Assembly: GCA_905221605.1 (NCBI GenBank)
Contig: CAJNDS010002596.1
Location: 226,001 to 290,000 of the forward strand
Direction of reading: 5' to 3'
From: Symbiodinium natans
Taxonomy: Eukaryota; Sar; Dinophyceae; Suessiales; Symbiodiniaceae
Length of the DNA stretch: 64,000 nucleotides
Shown here one piece after another: positions 56,002 through 64,000 of this stretch. The notes beneath the pieces were generated by a model. That model was not told the DNA's origin and did no database searches. It saw only the letters and a list, made by a program, of their open reading frames with translations. Positions within the stretch are counted from its first letter, which is position 1. Every line of letters starts with the position of its first letter. Made by a program: the position numbers and the translations under genes.

Positions 56002-56038
56002 CTGCAAGCTGCCCTTCGGCCCACAGTCTCGGCCCCTC
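56002..56038 (-). CDS. Candidate short exon
   Basis: Acceptor AAG|GAGGGG; encodes EGPRLWAEGQLA. The donor is unclear (GA or GG). Followed in coding sense by CCCTAAA-strand arrays on the plus strand, the usual bracket. Confidence 0.3.
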
Positions 56039-56281
56039 CTTCCCATGAACGGTGCCATGAACTTAGGGAGTAGGGTTTAGGGTTTGGGGTTTAGGGTTTA
56101 GGGTTTGGGGTTTGGGGTTTGGGGTTTAGGGTTCAGGGTTTGGGGTTTAGGGTCTAGGGTTTGGGGTTCATATCGTTGAGGGCTTTGGGGCCTTTATATG
56201 TGGCTTACCCGAAGAATCAAGAGCCTTGGTTGCCTAAGAACCTTCTAACAGGTCTCAATTATCTTCGTACCCCCAAAACTA

Positions 56282-56394
56282 CTAGGTTGCCCAGTAACCT
56301 AGGATGAAAAAGGGTGCCCTTTTTTGCTTAAAGGGGTTTATAAGGGAACCTAAACCTAGCAAGAAGGGAAGAAGGGTACTACTGGGCATCCTAG
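56282..56394. mobile_element. Inverted-repeat element, family D copy
   Basis: CTAGGTTGCCCAGTAAC at the left and inverse GTACTACTGGGCATCCTAG at the right; the core AAGGGTGCCCTTTT...TTTATAAGGGAACC is shared with 26.0, 31.1, 58.1 and 63.4 kb and with two kinesin introns. Confidence 0.75.
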
Positions 56395-56518
56395 ATTAAC
56401 CATCTTCTAATGAGCGTTGGTTGCTGTACAGTAATCATCTTGAGGGTTGGTTGCTGTATAAGGCAAGCCCAGAACCAAAACGAGGGTAAAGTGTACTCAT
56501 TCAGAACTATACTCCCCT

Positions 56519-56606
56519 TAGAACCTTAATGAACATAATATGCTTCATGCCCTCTCGGGTTTCATATAAACAAAAATAAAAAAAATCCAAGGGGGGATGT
56601 AGACTC
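56519..56606. mobile_element. Family E element, second copy
   Basis: Aligns by eye with the kinesin GA-AG intron 62018-62104: TAGAACCTT...ATAATATG...GGGTTT-ATATAAACA...CCAAGGGGGG. Confidence 0.7.
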
Positions 56607-57528
56607 AGATACTAAGAAGACTTACAAAAGCGAAGCCTCTGAGCCCTAAGCCCTCACTTTTACCAGCAAGCCAGAGTCCCAGAGCCCACCCCGACCCCAA
56701 CAAACAGCTTCGGATTTTTGATACAGGGTTTAGGGGTTTAGGGTTTCGGGTTTAGGGTTTAAGGCTAAAGGCTTAGGGTCTTGAGAAGTTGAGGCGCTTG
56801 TCACAGGGTTGAGGTGTTTTGGGCGTCGAGGGCTTTGGAGTAAGAGGCTTTGGTTTAGGTGTTCAGGGCCACGGGGCTTGATCTGGTCAAAGGCCTAGTG
56901 CTTAAACCCTACCTTGGGCGACCAAAACCCTGACGAAAGTGCGTCAGGAAACCAAAACCGGGATGTCCGGAAGATTTTGTCAAAAAATGGTTTTGACTAA
57001 CAGAGCCGGTTCTTACAAAATACGACGCATAGAACCCGTCAATACCCGTCGAAAACCCCGCCCAACAAAAACACCGTCGGCTTCTTTTCGGCCCGGCAAA
57101 ACCCGGTTTTGGTTTCCGGAACCGGGTTTTAAAGTAGAACCCTCTTTTTTTTCGGGTTGGGTTGCTGAAGGTAAACCCTGAACCCTAGCCGCAGCCGTCA
57201 CTGGGGGGTGGGCTAAACGTAAGGGTCCATGTACCTAGGTAGGGAACACTTGGGCCTTAAAGTATAAAATAACCCTGAACCGAAAACCCTAAAACCCCTA
57301 AGCCCTAAGGTACACCCTAAACCCTTCTTTCTTTGGCCCCTAAGCCCTCGAGCCCCCAGAGTCGGGGGACCAAAAAAATCCCTAGATGCTGTACCCTCAA
57401 GTGTCCTAAGCCCTAAACCCTAAACCCTAAACATTAAACCCTACACCCTACACCCTACACCTAAACCCTAAACTAAGTGTCCTAAGCCCCAAACCCTAAA
57501 CCCTAAACCCTACACCCTAAGCCCTGAC

Positions 57529-57604
57529 CCTGGTCCGGCCATGGTGTTCAATTCGTGGTAGATCACCCACCAGCCACGGAAGTTGTTGTAGAAGATCAGG
57601 TTGC
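57529..57604 (-). CDS. Candidate exon, unknown protein
   Basis: Acceptor CTAAAG|GCAAC, donor CCAGG|GTCAGG. Encodes NLIFYNNFRGWWVIYHELNT plus MAGP, an aromatic-rich, clearly protein-like segment. Product unknown. Confidence 0.5.
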
Positions 57605-58597
57605 CTTTAGTGCCACCCCAAGCCCTAAAAACCAAATGCCTGAACCCTAAATCCCCAAATAGGGTTTAGGGTTTAGGGTTTAGGGTTTAGGGTTTAGGGT
57701 TTAGGGTTTAGGGTTTCGGGTTTATATATAACCCACCTAAACCCCTCAACCCTGAACCCTAAACCCCTAAACCCTGAATCCCTAAGCCCCTAAGCCCCTA
57801 CAAGCGTAAACCCTAAACCCTGCAGAAGGCTTTGGGAGGTCTCTCGGAGGGAGAAGGTTTGACTGTGGGTTAAAAAGGCTTAGGGAGCTTAAAGGCATAA
57901 AGGCGACCGACTCTGCACCAGGCTCTTATGGTAAAACCCTAAACCCTAAACCCTAAACCCTAAACCCTAAACTATAACCCGAAACCCTCAACCCTAAACT
58001 CTAAACACAAACCCTAAACCTCAACCCTAGTCGATGGTTTTAGGGTTCGCGGCTGGGGGATTTGAGGAGCCCCGAAAAGACAAGAAAAACAGATGTAGGG
58101 TTCTAGACGCAAGCGTAACCTAGGAATAACAAGGTACCCTTTTCGGTTTAAAGGGGGCCATAAGGGAACCTAAGCCCTAAAAGAAGGGAACAAGGGCCTA
58201 CTCTGTGTCCTAGTTACCCTAAACCCTAATTATACCCTAAACCCTAAACCCTATACCCCTAGATTCCTAGAATTTCGGAGGACTCAGGCTCGGCCATGCT
58301 GAGGGAAGAGCCATCCGAATCCCCTCCTCCCAGCAAAGGGTTTTCATGTGGAAACCCGAAAGCCCCTGAATAAGCATAAACCTTATGTGCCCTGAAACCC
58401 TAAACCCTAAACCCTGATTAAACCCTAAACACTAAACCCTAAACCCTAAACCCTAAACCCTAAACCCTAAACCCTAGCAGGTTGCTGGGCTCAGGACTGC
58501 GAGTGGAACGGTTGAAGGTTGGGGCCTGGTTGGGGCCTAGAAGGTCCTTTTGGATGGCTTGGGGCTTTAGTAGGGTTTAGGGTTTAGGAGATAGGGT

Positions 58598-58759
58598 TTA
58601 GGCTGAGACTCTCAAGTTCTGCGGGATATGTGGCTTAGGTTGAGTAGAGGGGGCTTCTGGTACAGGACTCGCCCTTCCCGCGCGCTGGTTTTCGCACACC
58701 GCGTTGATCAGCAGCTGCGCGTGGTGACGCGACACCCGTCCGGGGTAGTGGACTCCGTC
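58598..58759 (-). CDS. Esterase-like protein, C-terminal exon (DGVHY)
   Basis: Acceptor TCGACAG|GAC; 53 codons then TAA. DGVHYPGRVSRHHAQLLINA matches the C-terminal catalytic Asp-x-x-His and following helix of SGNH/PC-esterase-type proteins (DGvHy...qllinavC). The last ~28 residues are Pro/Ser-rich and unremarkable. Confidence 0.7.
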   Translation of the reverse strand, partial: DGVHYPGRVSRHHAQLLINAVCENQRAGRASPVPEAPSTQPKPHIPQNLRVSA

Positions 58760-59802
58760 CTGTCGATGGGGCAAGGGAAGGGACTCCCAGATAATAAGCT
58801 CTGAACGCTATGTGAAGTCGATCTAGTCCACATCTCCATAGAATCTGAACATCCCATGTCATACTGCAACTTCTAAACAATCCCTAGTCACTGAAAGCCG
58901 AGCTTAAGCCCAGAACAAAAAAACTAAACACGCAAATGCTTGCAAGTGAGTGAGCGGCTTGAGCGTGTCCTAATTGATCGGTGGAAGATACAATTCTCAA
59001 AGCCTACGGTTTAGGGTTGAGAACTTTCGGAATGGTTCCGGGGGTATGGGCTTCGCCAGGTGTCAAGCAAGATGCTGCGCAACCTGACCAGAACCCACAT
59101 TCTCAAACAGCGTGACAGGCAAAAATGCATGCCTTGCACCCTAAGCTGTGCTAAAAGTAGCCCAACCAAAACTCACCGCAAATTTCGCGTGAATGGGAAA
59201 ACCTAAATGTGATCATGCCTGCAGTTTGATATCCCTGCAACAAAAATTGAGACGTCCCCCCCCCCCCCCTCTCCGCCCTCGCTACACAGCAAGCCCGGCC
59301 CCCGCCCGTCCGGAGAATCTCCCGGGTGCTGCAAACCTCCGGTTTAGGGTTTGCCGTCAGAAGCCGCTACCTGCCTATGGGGTTTTACTTGGAAGCTCAT
59401 GAGTTCTCAAAAGTAGGGTTACAAGTAGGGTAGCTATTGTTGAAACCTTAACTTCAGGTACATCTCATCCTACTTGTAAGTACCGCTGAACCTCCAAGTA
59501 GGCTCAAGGTCTGATTTATGTGTATTCGCAAGAGCTAAGTTTTGTGATAACACCTTCCAGATCCTTTCCGCTTTACTCGTCTGAATTCTACTACGACACT
59601 TTGGAGGGTACTCGGGCGACTTTCCAAAGAAGTTGCTCTTGAGACCTTCACCCAGGAGCTAAACCAAAACGTGTGGCTTTAGACTTTAGGGTTTAGACTG
59701 TTGTTGATATATATATATATATGTATATGGATGTATATACAATTTTTAGTTTTACTATGATTATTATTCTTACTATTATTATTATTATGTTCTTTTTTTT
59801 TG

Positions 59803-59834
<32 letters not shown>

Positions 59835-59863
59835 CGGGCGGCGGCTCCGGTGGCTATTTTCAG

Positions 59864-59956
59864 GTGCAAGGAGCCGCCGAAGCGCTCATAGCCAAAGCCA
59901 ACGAGTGTGTGAAAGACAGTGCTGAAAGTGCAACCAACCTCCTGCGAATTAATTAA
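59864..59956 (+). CDS. Candidate terminal exon inside the esterase intron
   Basis: Acceptor TATTTTCAG|GTG, 30 codons then TAA; encodes a helical VQGAAEALIAKANECVKDSA and on to LLRIN. The minus strand of the same interval is also open after an AG|G (AG|GAGGTTGG), so the strand is uncertain. No family recognised. Confidence 0.3.
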   Translation: MQGAAEALIAKANECVKDSAESATNLLRIN

Positions 59957-60360
59957 CCCCGAACAAACTTGTGGTTTGGGGTTTCGGGTAGTGATGAAAC
60001 AGTTGCAGGGGTGAAGACAGGCCCTCCCATCCCGCGGTGTAAGGGGCTTAGGGGGTTAGGGTCGAGGGCGACCCAAACCCTAAACCCTAAACCCTGACAC
60101 GAAGCACCAGCACAACAGGGACCGAAAGACCGACTGCTCTGTTCCTGCGTAATCGGGACCTACACCGCCCAAGCGAATCCCTAAACCCTAAACCCTAAAC
60201 CCTAAAACCCTAAACCCTAAAAGGGTGGTTACAAGGGCCTCTGAATTTTGGAAAGCCTGCTTAGATACCCAATAAAAAAAACAAAGGGACCCCGCTTCAG
60301 AAACCTTTTAGACAAGGTAAGGGGCCGGACCGAGGAAACTTACCCTTAGAGAAAGGACAG

Positions 60361-60485
60361 TTAGGGTTTAGGGTTTAGGGTTTAGGGTTTAGGGTTTAGG
60401 GTTTAGGGTTTAGGGTTTAGGGTTTAGGGTTTAGGGTTTAGGGTTTAGGGTTTAGGGTTTAGGGTTTAGGGTTTAGGGTTTAGGG
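60361..60485 (+). repeat. (TTTAGGG)n array
   Basis: About eighteen heptamers inside the 2.1-kb intron of the esterase-like gene. Confidence 0.95.
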
Positions 60486-60898
60486 TGAACCCTGAAAACT
60501 ATCATGCCAGTCTGGTCGTGCATCCGAGAGTTTGGACAATCACCCTGTGTGAATTTTGGGGGGGGGAGGGGGGGGGGGAGGGTGTCCGGCGGATTCCAAA
60601 AAGGTGCTTGATACAATATGTTTGACCATTGTCACAGTTTCACAACCCGAAAGCCAAGCACCTAGACCCGTGTGGCTTCGGTAGAAGGACCGCAGCATCC
60701 CAAAGGAAACCTGAACCCTAAACCCTAAACCCTAAAACCCTTTGCCCTAAAACCCTAGACCCTAACCCTAGACCCTAAGCCCAAGCCCTAAGCCCTAAGC
60801 CCTAAGCCCTGAGCCCTAAACCCTAAACCCTAAACCCTAAACCCTAAACCCTAAACCCTACACCCTAAACCCTAAACCCTACACCCTAAACCCTAAAC

Positions 60899-60967
60899 CA
60901 AATCTGCCGTGCTGCCGCTGGTGTAGGTGTCGATCACCTCGATGCCCGCGCGGCGAATCAGAGGCTC
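60899..60967 (-). CDS. Esterase-like protein, exon before DGVHY
   Basis: 23 codons, acceptor GGCTCAG|GAG, donor GATTTG|GTTTAGGG, phase 0. Encodes EPLIRRAGIEVIDTYTSG followed by STADL. In SGNH/PC-esterase families a G-i-x-v-i-D-x-y segment stands just before the catalytic D-G-x-H block, and joining to 58759 gives ADL-DGVHY. The donor GT lies in the first TTTAGGG unit of the following intron. The N-terminal half of the protein was not found between here and the kinesin stop. Confidence 0.7.
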
Positions 60968-61386
60968 CTGAGCCGAGCTTGCTCAGAAAGCAACTGAGGG
61001 CTTTGTTTAGGGTTTAGGGTTTAGGGTTTAGGGTGTAGGTTTTAGGGTTTAGGGTTTAGTGTTCTTCAGTGTTAGGGGTGCCGTACTGGGGTCCTGATTA
61101 TAAGGGGATCCTACTATTTGGGGGTCGAAATTAGGGGTCCCGTATTATCGCAAACCCCCAACTCTCTCCAACAAGAATAACAGCAACCGTGTGGTTCAAA
61201 AGCCTGCTTTTTGCGTTTGTGCAAAAATAGTTAGCTACACAAGCAATAATGATGAAAGGCACAAAGATCAAAACATTTTACTCGCAATGACAGTAACAGT
61301 AGCAGTAGCAGCAACATTGACAGTAGCAAGCACCAGCATTCTGTGTAGTGCAGCGCACATGTGAAACAGTGGACACGTGCATTGTG

Positions 61387-62017
61387 CTACTTAGGGGCGC
61401 AAAAACGGAACCTTTTTTCTCCCTGCCCGGCACGCACCCGCGCATGAAACGCCTCGTAGGCGGCGGTGGCATCTTCTTTGGAGGCCCCCGCAAGCTCAGC
61501 CCGTTTGATGAGGTCCCTTTCCCACTCGCGAGCGAAGGTCGCGCCATCTGCCCAGGCGAAGGTGTCGGAAGGCATAGAGGGAAAGCTTGCTGTTATCCAA
61601 GCTGTCAGCTGATCTTTGGTCCACGCCTTCGGCGGCACCTCCTGCCAGGGCTTTGTCCGCCGTTGCGCGGCCAGACCCGCCTTCACAAGGTCGCCGGCAA
61701 GCGAAAGCGTATGCACGGAATGTGCAAGGCACCTGCTGCTTGGATGGACATGTGCGAGCCACACGATCTGGTGATCCTGTGCCCTGGTCAGCACACCTTC
61801 AAGCAGCCTTGTCAAAGGTGTGCGCCGCAGGGGAACATGCGACGAGCCTTCGGCCACGTGGCGGACGCACTCGTGCAAGCAGGCGAGGGACCAGTTTATG
61901 GCCTTGGCCTCTGCCAACTGTGCCGACGTGTGGGAGCGTCGATCCGCGGCTCGCTCAGAGCCGGCCAAGTCGGCGAGCATGACCTCGAAACGGTCTGTCC
62001 TGTACTCCCCGTAGAAC
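61387..62017 (-). CDS. Kinesin motor, switch II and C-terminal exon
   Basis: Acceptor ATGAAG|GTTC, 631 bp to a TAG at 61387. Encodes VMLADLAGSERAAD (switch II), AEAKAINWSLACLHECVRHV (helix alpha-4 region) and HVPLRRTPLTRLLEGVL, ending the motor about residue 115. ERAAD is reminiscent of kinesin-13, but class cannot be fixed. The ~90-residue tail (WTKDQLTAWITASF...) looks like a small helical, possibly SAM-like domain; there is no long coiled coil. Together the visible exons give about 425 residues, compact for a kinesin. Confidence 0.9.
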
Positions 62018-62104
62018 CTTCATAAAAGTAATATGTTTAATATCTTCTTGGGTTCTATATAAACATAAACATTAAAAAATAATTCCCAAGGGGGGTATAG
62101 CGTC
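62018..62104 (-). mobile_element. Kinesin intron with GA-AG boundaries (family E)
   Basis: 87-bp intron GACGC...ATGAAG. It contains an internal CTTGGG/CCCAAG stem and is similar over most of its length to 56519-56606, so it is a dispersed element and not ordinary intron drift. Confidence 0.75.
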
Positions 62105-62220
62105 CTCAAGATGCAGAGAAGGTGGGTGCGAGAGGACGAGGGGCTCGGTTCAGTTGCCTCCGTCTGCCTGGCTCCATTTGCCACTGCCAGCCGCTCCTCC
62201 AGCTCCTGCGCAGTGCGCAC
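62105..62220 (-). CDS. Kinesin motor, switch I exon
   Basis: Acceptor TATGAG|GTG; encodes VRTAQELEERLAVANGAR and then ATEPSPSSSRTHLLCIL. SPSSSRTH is switch I (canonical N-x-x-SSRSH; Thr replaces the second motif Ser). Ends TTGAG|GACGC, a GA donor, two bases into an Arg codon. Confidence 0.88.
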
Positions 62221-62418
62221 CTCATAAAACCTTAGTAGCCCAGTAACCATATTACAACAAGGGCACCCTTTTTGGGGTCGGCTACTTTATGAGGGAACCC
62301 ATAAGCAAAAAAAAGGGTAAAGGGTACCATCAACCCTAAACCCTAAACCCTAAACCCTAAACCCTAAACCCTAAACCCTAAACCCTAAACCCTAAACCCT
62401 AAACCCCACTGGGCTAAC
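62221..62418 (-). mobile_element. Kinesin intron built from a family D element plus a telomere-like array
   Basis: 198-bp intron; in coding sense it starts GTTAGCCCAGTGGGG, runs into about ten TTTAGGG units, then family D sequence (AAAGGGTGCCC, GGTTACTGGGCTACTAAGG), ending TATGAG. The ends share TTAG(TA)GCCCAGT as inverted repeats. Confidence 0.75.
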
Positions 62419-62523
62419 AAGAGACGGTAGGCAGGCGGATAAGCTCTTTGACTGGCCCGAGCCCTCTCGCAGGGGAAGCGGCTCAGCCGAGGGCGCCAGC
62501 AGATCGCGACAGACCTCCAGGAC
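62419..62523 (-). CDS. Kinesin motor, EVCRDLL exon
   Basis: 35 codons, acceptor GGCCAG|GTCC, donor TCTCTT|GTTAGCCC, phase 0 both sides. Encodes VLEVCRDLLAPSAEPLPLRE, the equivalent of the kinesin E-I-Y-N-E-x-V-x-DLL ... L-x-l-r-E segment after the P-loop. Confidence 0.85.
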
Positions 62524-62732
62524 CTGGCCAGTTCTCTAAATTAGGGGTCCCTTTTCGGGTCCTTCTTTCAAGGATGCGGGTACTATATATATGTATATAT
62601 ATATATATTTATATTTATTTATATTTATATTTATTTATTTATATTTATATTGATATTTATTTGTATATTTATAGGACCCAAAGAACCCAACAAAAAAAGC
62701 GACCCATATTTCAAGAAACCACCCACCTCCAC
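62524..62732 (-). other. Kinesin intron with AT microsatellite
   Basis: 209-bp intron (GTGGAG...GGCCAG) dominated by a TA/TTTATA microsatellite (62583-62680). Confidence 0.7.
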
Positions 62733-62830
62733 CATGCTGAGGCTCAAAGTCCCTGCGCGGCTGAGCAGCTCTGCGCCGATCGCTTGCTGCAGCCGCTGCT
62801 GCCAGAAGGTCTTCCCGGTGCCCGTGGCAC
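62733..62830 (-). CDS. Kinesin motor, P-loop exon
   Basis: Acceptor TTAAG|GTGCC; encodes GATGTGKT (Walker A), then a Gln/Leu-rich helix and TLSLSM, and ends ATG|GTGGAG. Spliced to the next exon it reads LSMVLEVCRDLL, equivalent to kinesin SyfEIYNe-x-v-x-DLL. 98 bp, phase 1 in, phase 0 out. Confidence 0.87.
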
Positions 62831-62997
62831 CTTAATAGCCCAGGAACCATATATAGGGTTTATAAACCCTAAACCCTAAACCCTAAACGCTTATAGGGTT
62901 TAGGGTATATTGTAATATACCCTTTATTCTTGTTTACTTTATAAGGGAACCTGGAGCCAAAAAAAAACAAACGAGGACCACTGGGCAAGCAAGGCAC
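62831..62997. mobile_element. Introner-like element forming a kinesin intron (family D)
   Basis: 167 bp flanked by GGCAC (62826-62830) and, as its own last bases, GGCAC (62993-62997). Ends are inverted: CTTAATAGCCCAG at the left; the right end reads CTTGCTTGCCCAG on the minus strand. On the coding strand the GT donor comes from the duplicated target (GTGCC) and the AG acceptor from the element end (TTAAG). Removal restores YGATGTGKT exactly. Confidence 0.85.
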
Positions 62998-63085
62998 CAT
63001 ATGAGATCGCTGCGGACCGGAACTTCTCCGTGCCAGGCACCAGAAGAGAGACCACCCGCTCGAAATCCATCTGCTGGCAGCTCGC
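62998..63085 (-). CDS. Kinesin motor, exon leading into the P-loop
   Basis: Acceptor CCACAG|GCG; encodes QQMDFERVVSLLVPGTEKF then SAAISYG and ends one base into a Gly codon. Spliced to the next exon it gives ISYGATGTGKT, matching the kinesin consensus (F-x-F-D-x-V ... aYGqTGtGKT). The donor GTGCC is also the target duplication of the introner that follows. Confidence 0.8.
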
Positions 63086-63240
63086 CTGTGGCTGTGGCAG
63101 TTCGAGAGCCGAGAGCATTCATTTCAGCAGCTTTGGCTGGTTTAGGAAGTCAAGGCTTATACGGTTTTCCACCCTAAACCCTAAACCCTAAACCCTAAAC
63201 CCTAAACCCTAAACCCTAAACTTTGCTTCAGAAGGGGCGC

Positions 63241-63312
63241 CTTCACTTCCAGCGTTCCAAGGGGCTCCCCGAATCGCTGCTTCTCCTGCACCAGCCGGAT
63301 GCGCGTGCCATC
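63241..63312 (-). CDS. Kinesin-like protein, exon 2 of those visible
   Basis: 24 codons, acceptor CAAG|GATGG, donor GTGAAG|GCGCC (a GC donor, common in dinoflagellates), phase 0 at both ends. Encodes a charged beta-rich piece (DGTRIRLVQEKQ...). Assignment rests on phase and position between exon 1 and the P-loop exons. The right flank is TTTAGGG-type repeat and the left flank CCCTAAA, i.e. C-rich array before and G-rich array after the exon in coding sense. Confidence 0.55.
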
Positions 63313-63488
63313 CTTGTGGCATAAATAGGGTTTAAGGTTTACGGTTTAGGGTTTAGGGCGCCCTTTTTGGATTAAAGGGTATTATGTGTGGGAATCGAAA
63401 CCCTAAAAAAAAGGGAATAAGGGCCTACTCTGGGTCCCATAGTTACCCTAACCCTAAACCCTGCACCCTACAAGCCCTAAACCCTAAC

Positions 63489-63656
63489 AACAGGGAATAT
63501 GGGCAGAAGATGTAGTCCCCAAGGATCGGGCGTGGGCACGACGCTCGACATGACCAGGGCCCCATCTCCCGCATCGATGTGCGCGGCACCGACCTGCGCG
63601 ACCTCGTCGGGCAACGCTTGGGCAAAGACCCGCACTCCAGGCTGGGAAGAGGGCAC
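63489..63656 (-). CDS. Kinesin-like protein, N-terminal candidate exon
   Basis: Acceptor CTTGCAG|GTG, 56 open codons, donor CTGTT|GTTAGGG, phase 0 to the next exon. The segment GVRVFAQALPDE could be the first motor beta-strand (kinesins start with a V-x-V-R-x-R-P-like strand), but the match is weak. Further 5' exons would lie beyond the window. Confidence 0.5.
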
Positions 63657-64000
63657 CTGCAAGCAGGGCTTAGGGTTTAGGAGTTTGGAGTTTAGGGTTT
63701 AGGGTTTAGGGTTTAGGCTTAGGGTTTGCTGAAGGATTGTAGCCTGAAGAGGCAAGTGACTCCTGACAATACCTTTGGGTACTTTTTTGTAAGGGTATCA
63801 GAACCCTCAGGGTTTTCACCATTGATACCCTACTTGTACCCCGCCTCCAAGAAAACCCCTATATAAACCCTAAATCTCCGCACCCTAAAGCCCTGAATGA
63901 CCCGTACAGCCCAGAAACCCTCACCGGTACTATGAATCCTGAGCCCAAAGCCCGAAACCCTCCAAACCCACCGTGGCGAAATCTCCATAAAGACCGCAAC

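Larger units (their letters stand above)
58760..60898 (-). other. 2.1-kb intron of the esterase-like gene, filled with repeats
   Basis: Bounded by G|GTTTAGGG (donor) and CGACAG|G (acceptor). Holds TTTAGGG arrays (e.g. 60361-60485 on the plus strand), CCCTAAA/CCCTAAG arrays (60716-60898), a 31-base G run (59804-59834), a family B element (59387-59500) and an exon-like island at 59864-59956. Confidence 0.55.

Overview
The window looks like nuclear DNA of a dinoflagellate (possibly Symbiodiniaceae or Polarella-like). Three things point there. Plant/alveolate-type telomere heptamers (TTTAGGG/CCCTAAA) are scattered through the whole 64 kb in both orientations. Splice junctions inferred from protein continuity use AG|G acceptors with GT, GC and GA donors. 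A Copia-type retrotransposon carries a CCCH-finger Gag. None of this is proof; another TTTAGGG-type alga cannot be excluded from sequence alone.

Layout. 1-5.7 kb: telomere-like arrays, a candidate minus-strand signal-peptide exon (2319-2551) and a few candidate short exons. 5700-16465: one complete minus-strand LTR retrotransposon with identical 143-bp LTRs and a 5-bp target duplication (TGAAC), inserted in telomere-like repeats. It encodes Gag, protease, integrase, reverse transcriptase and RNase H. Downstream it also encodes a 2-oxoglutarate/Fe(II) dioxygenase-like domain, an SGNH-hydrolase-like domain and an unknown C-terminal domain. 16.5-50 kb: a sea of telomere-like repeats holding short GC-rich islands on the plus strand that read as exons of 40-85 bp. 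50-58 kb: similar islands, mostly minus strand. 58.6-61 kb: two minus-strand exons that join into an esterase-like C-terminus (DGVHY). 61.4-63.7 kb: a minus-strand kinesin-motor gene whose seven exons and six introns can be placed almost to the base.

The kinesin gene is the anchor for reading the rest. Its reading frame is continuous only if short elements are spliced out, and one of them has terminal inverted repeats and a GGCAC target duplication, i.e. it behaves as an introner. Elsewhere at least six families of 90-500 bp elements with terminal inverted repeats are present. Exon islands are repeatedly bracketed by (CCCTAAA)n on the 5' side and (TTTAGGG)n on the 3' side, with the GT donor lying inside the first GTTTAGGG. 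Introns would then begin with G-rich and end with C-rich telomere-like arrays able to pair with each other.

Two candidates for a novel system stand out: the retrotransposon with captured dioxygenase and SGNH domains (also carrying GNRA-tetraloop mini-hairpins), and the telomere-repeat-bracketed exon/introner architecture.
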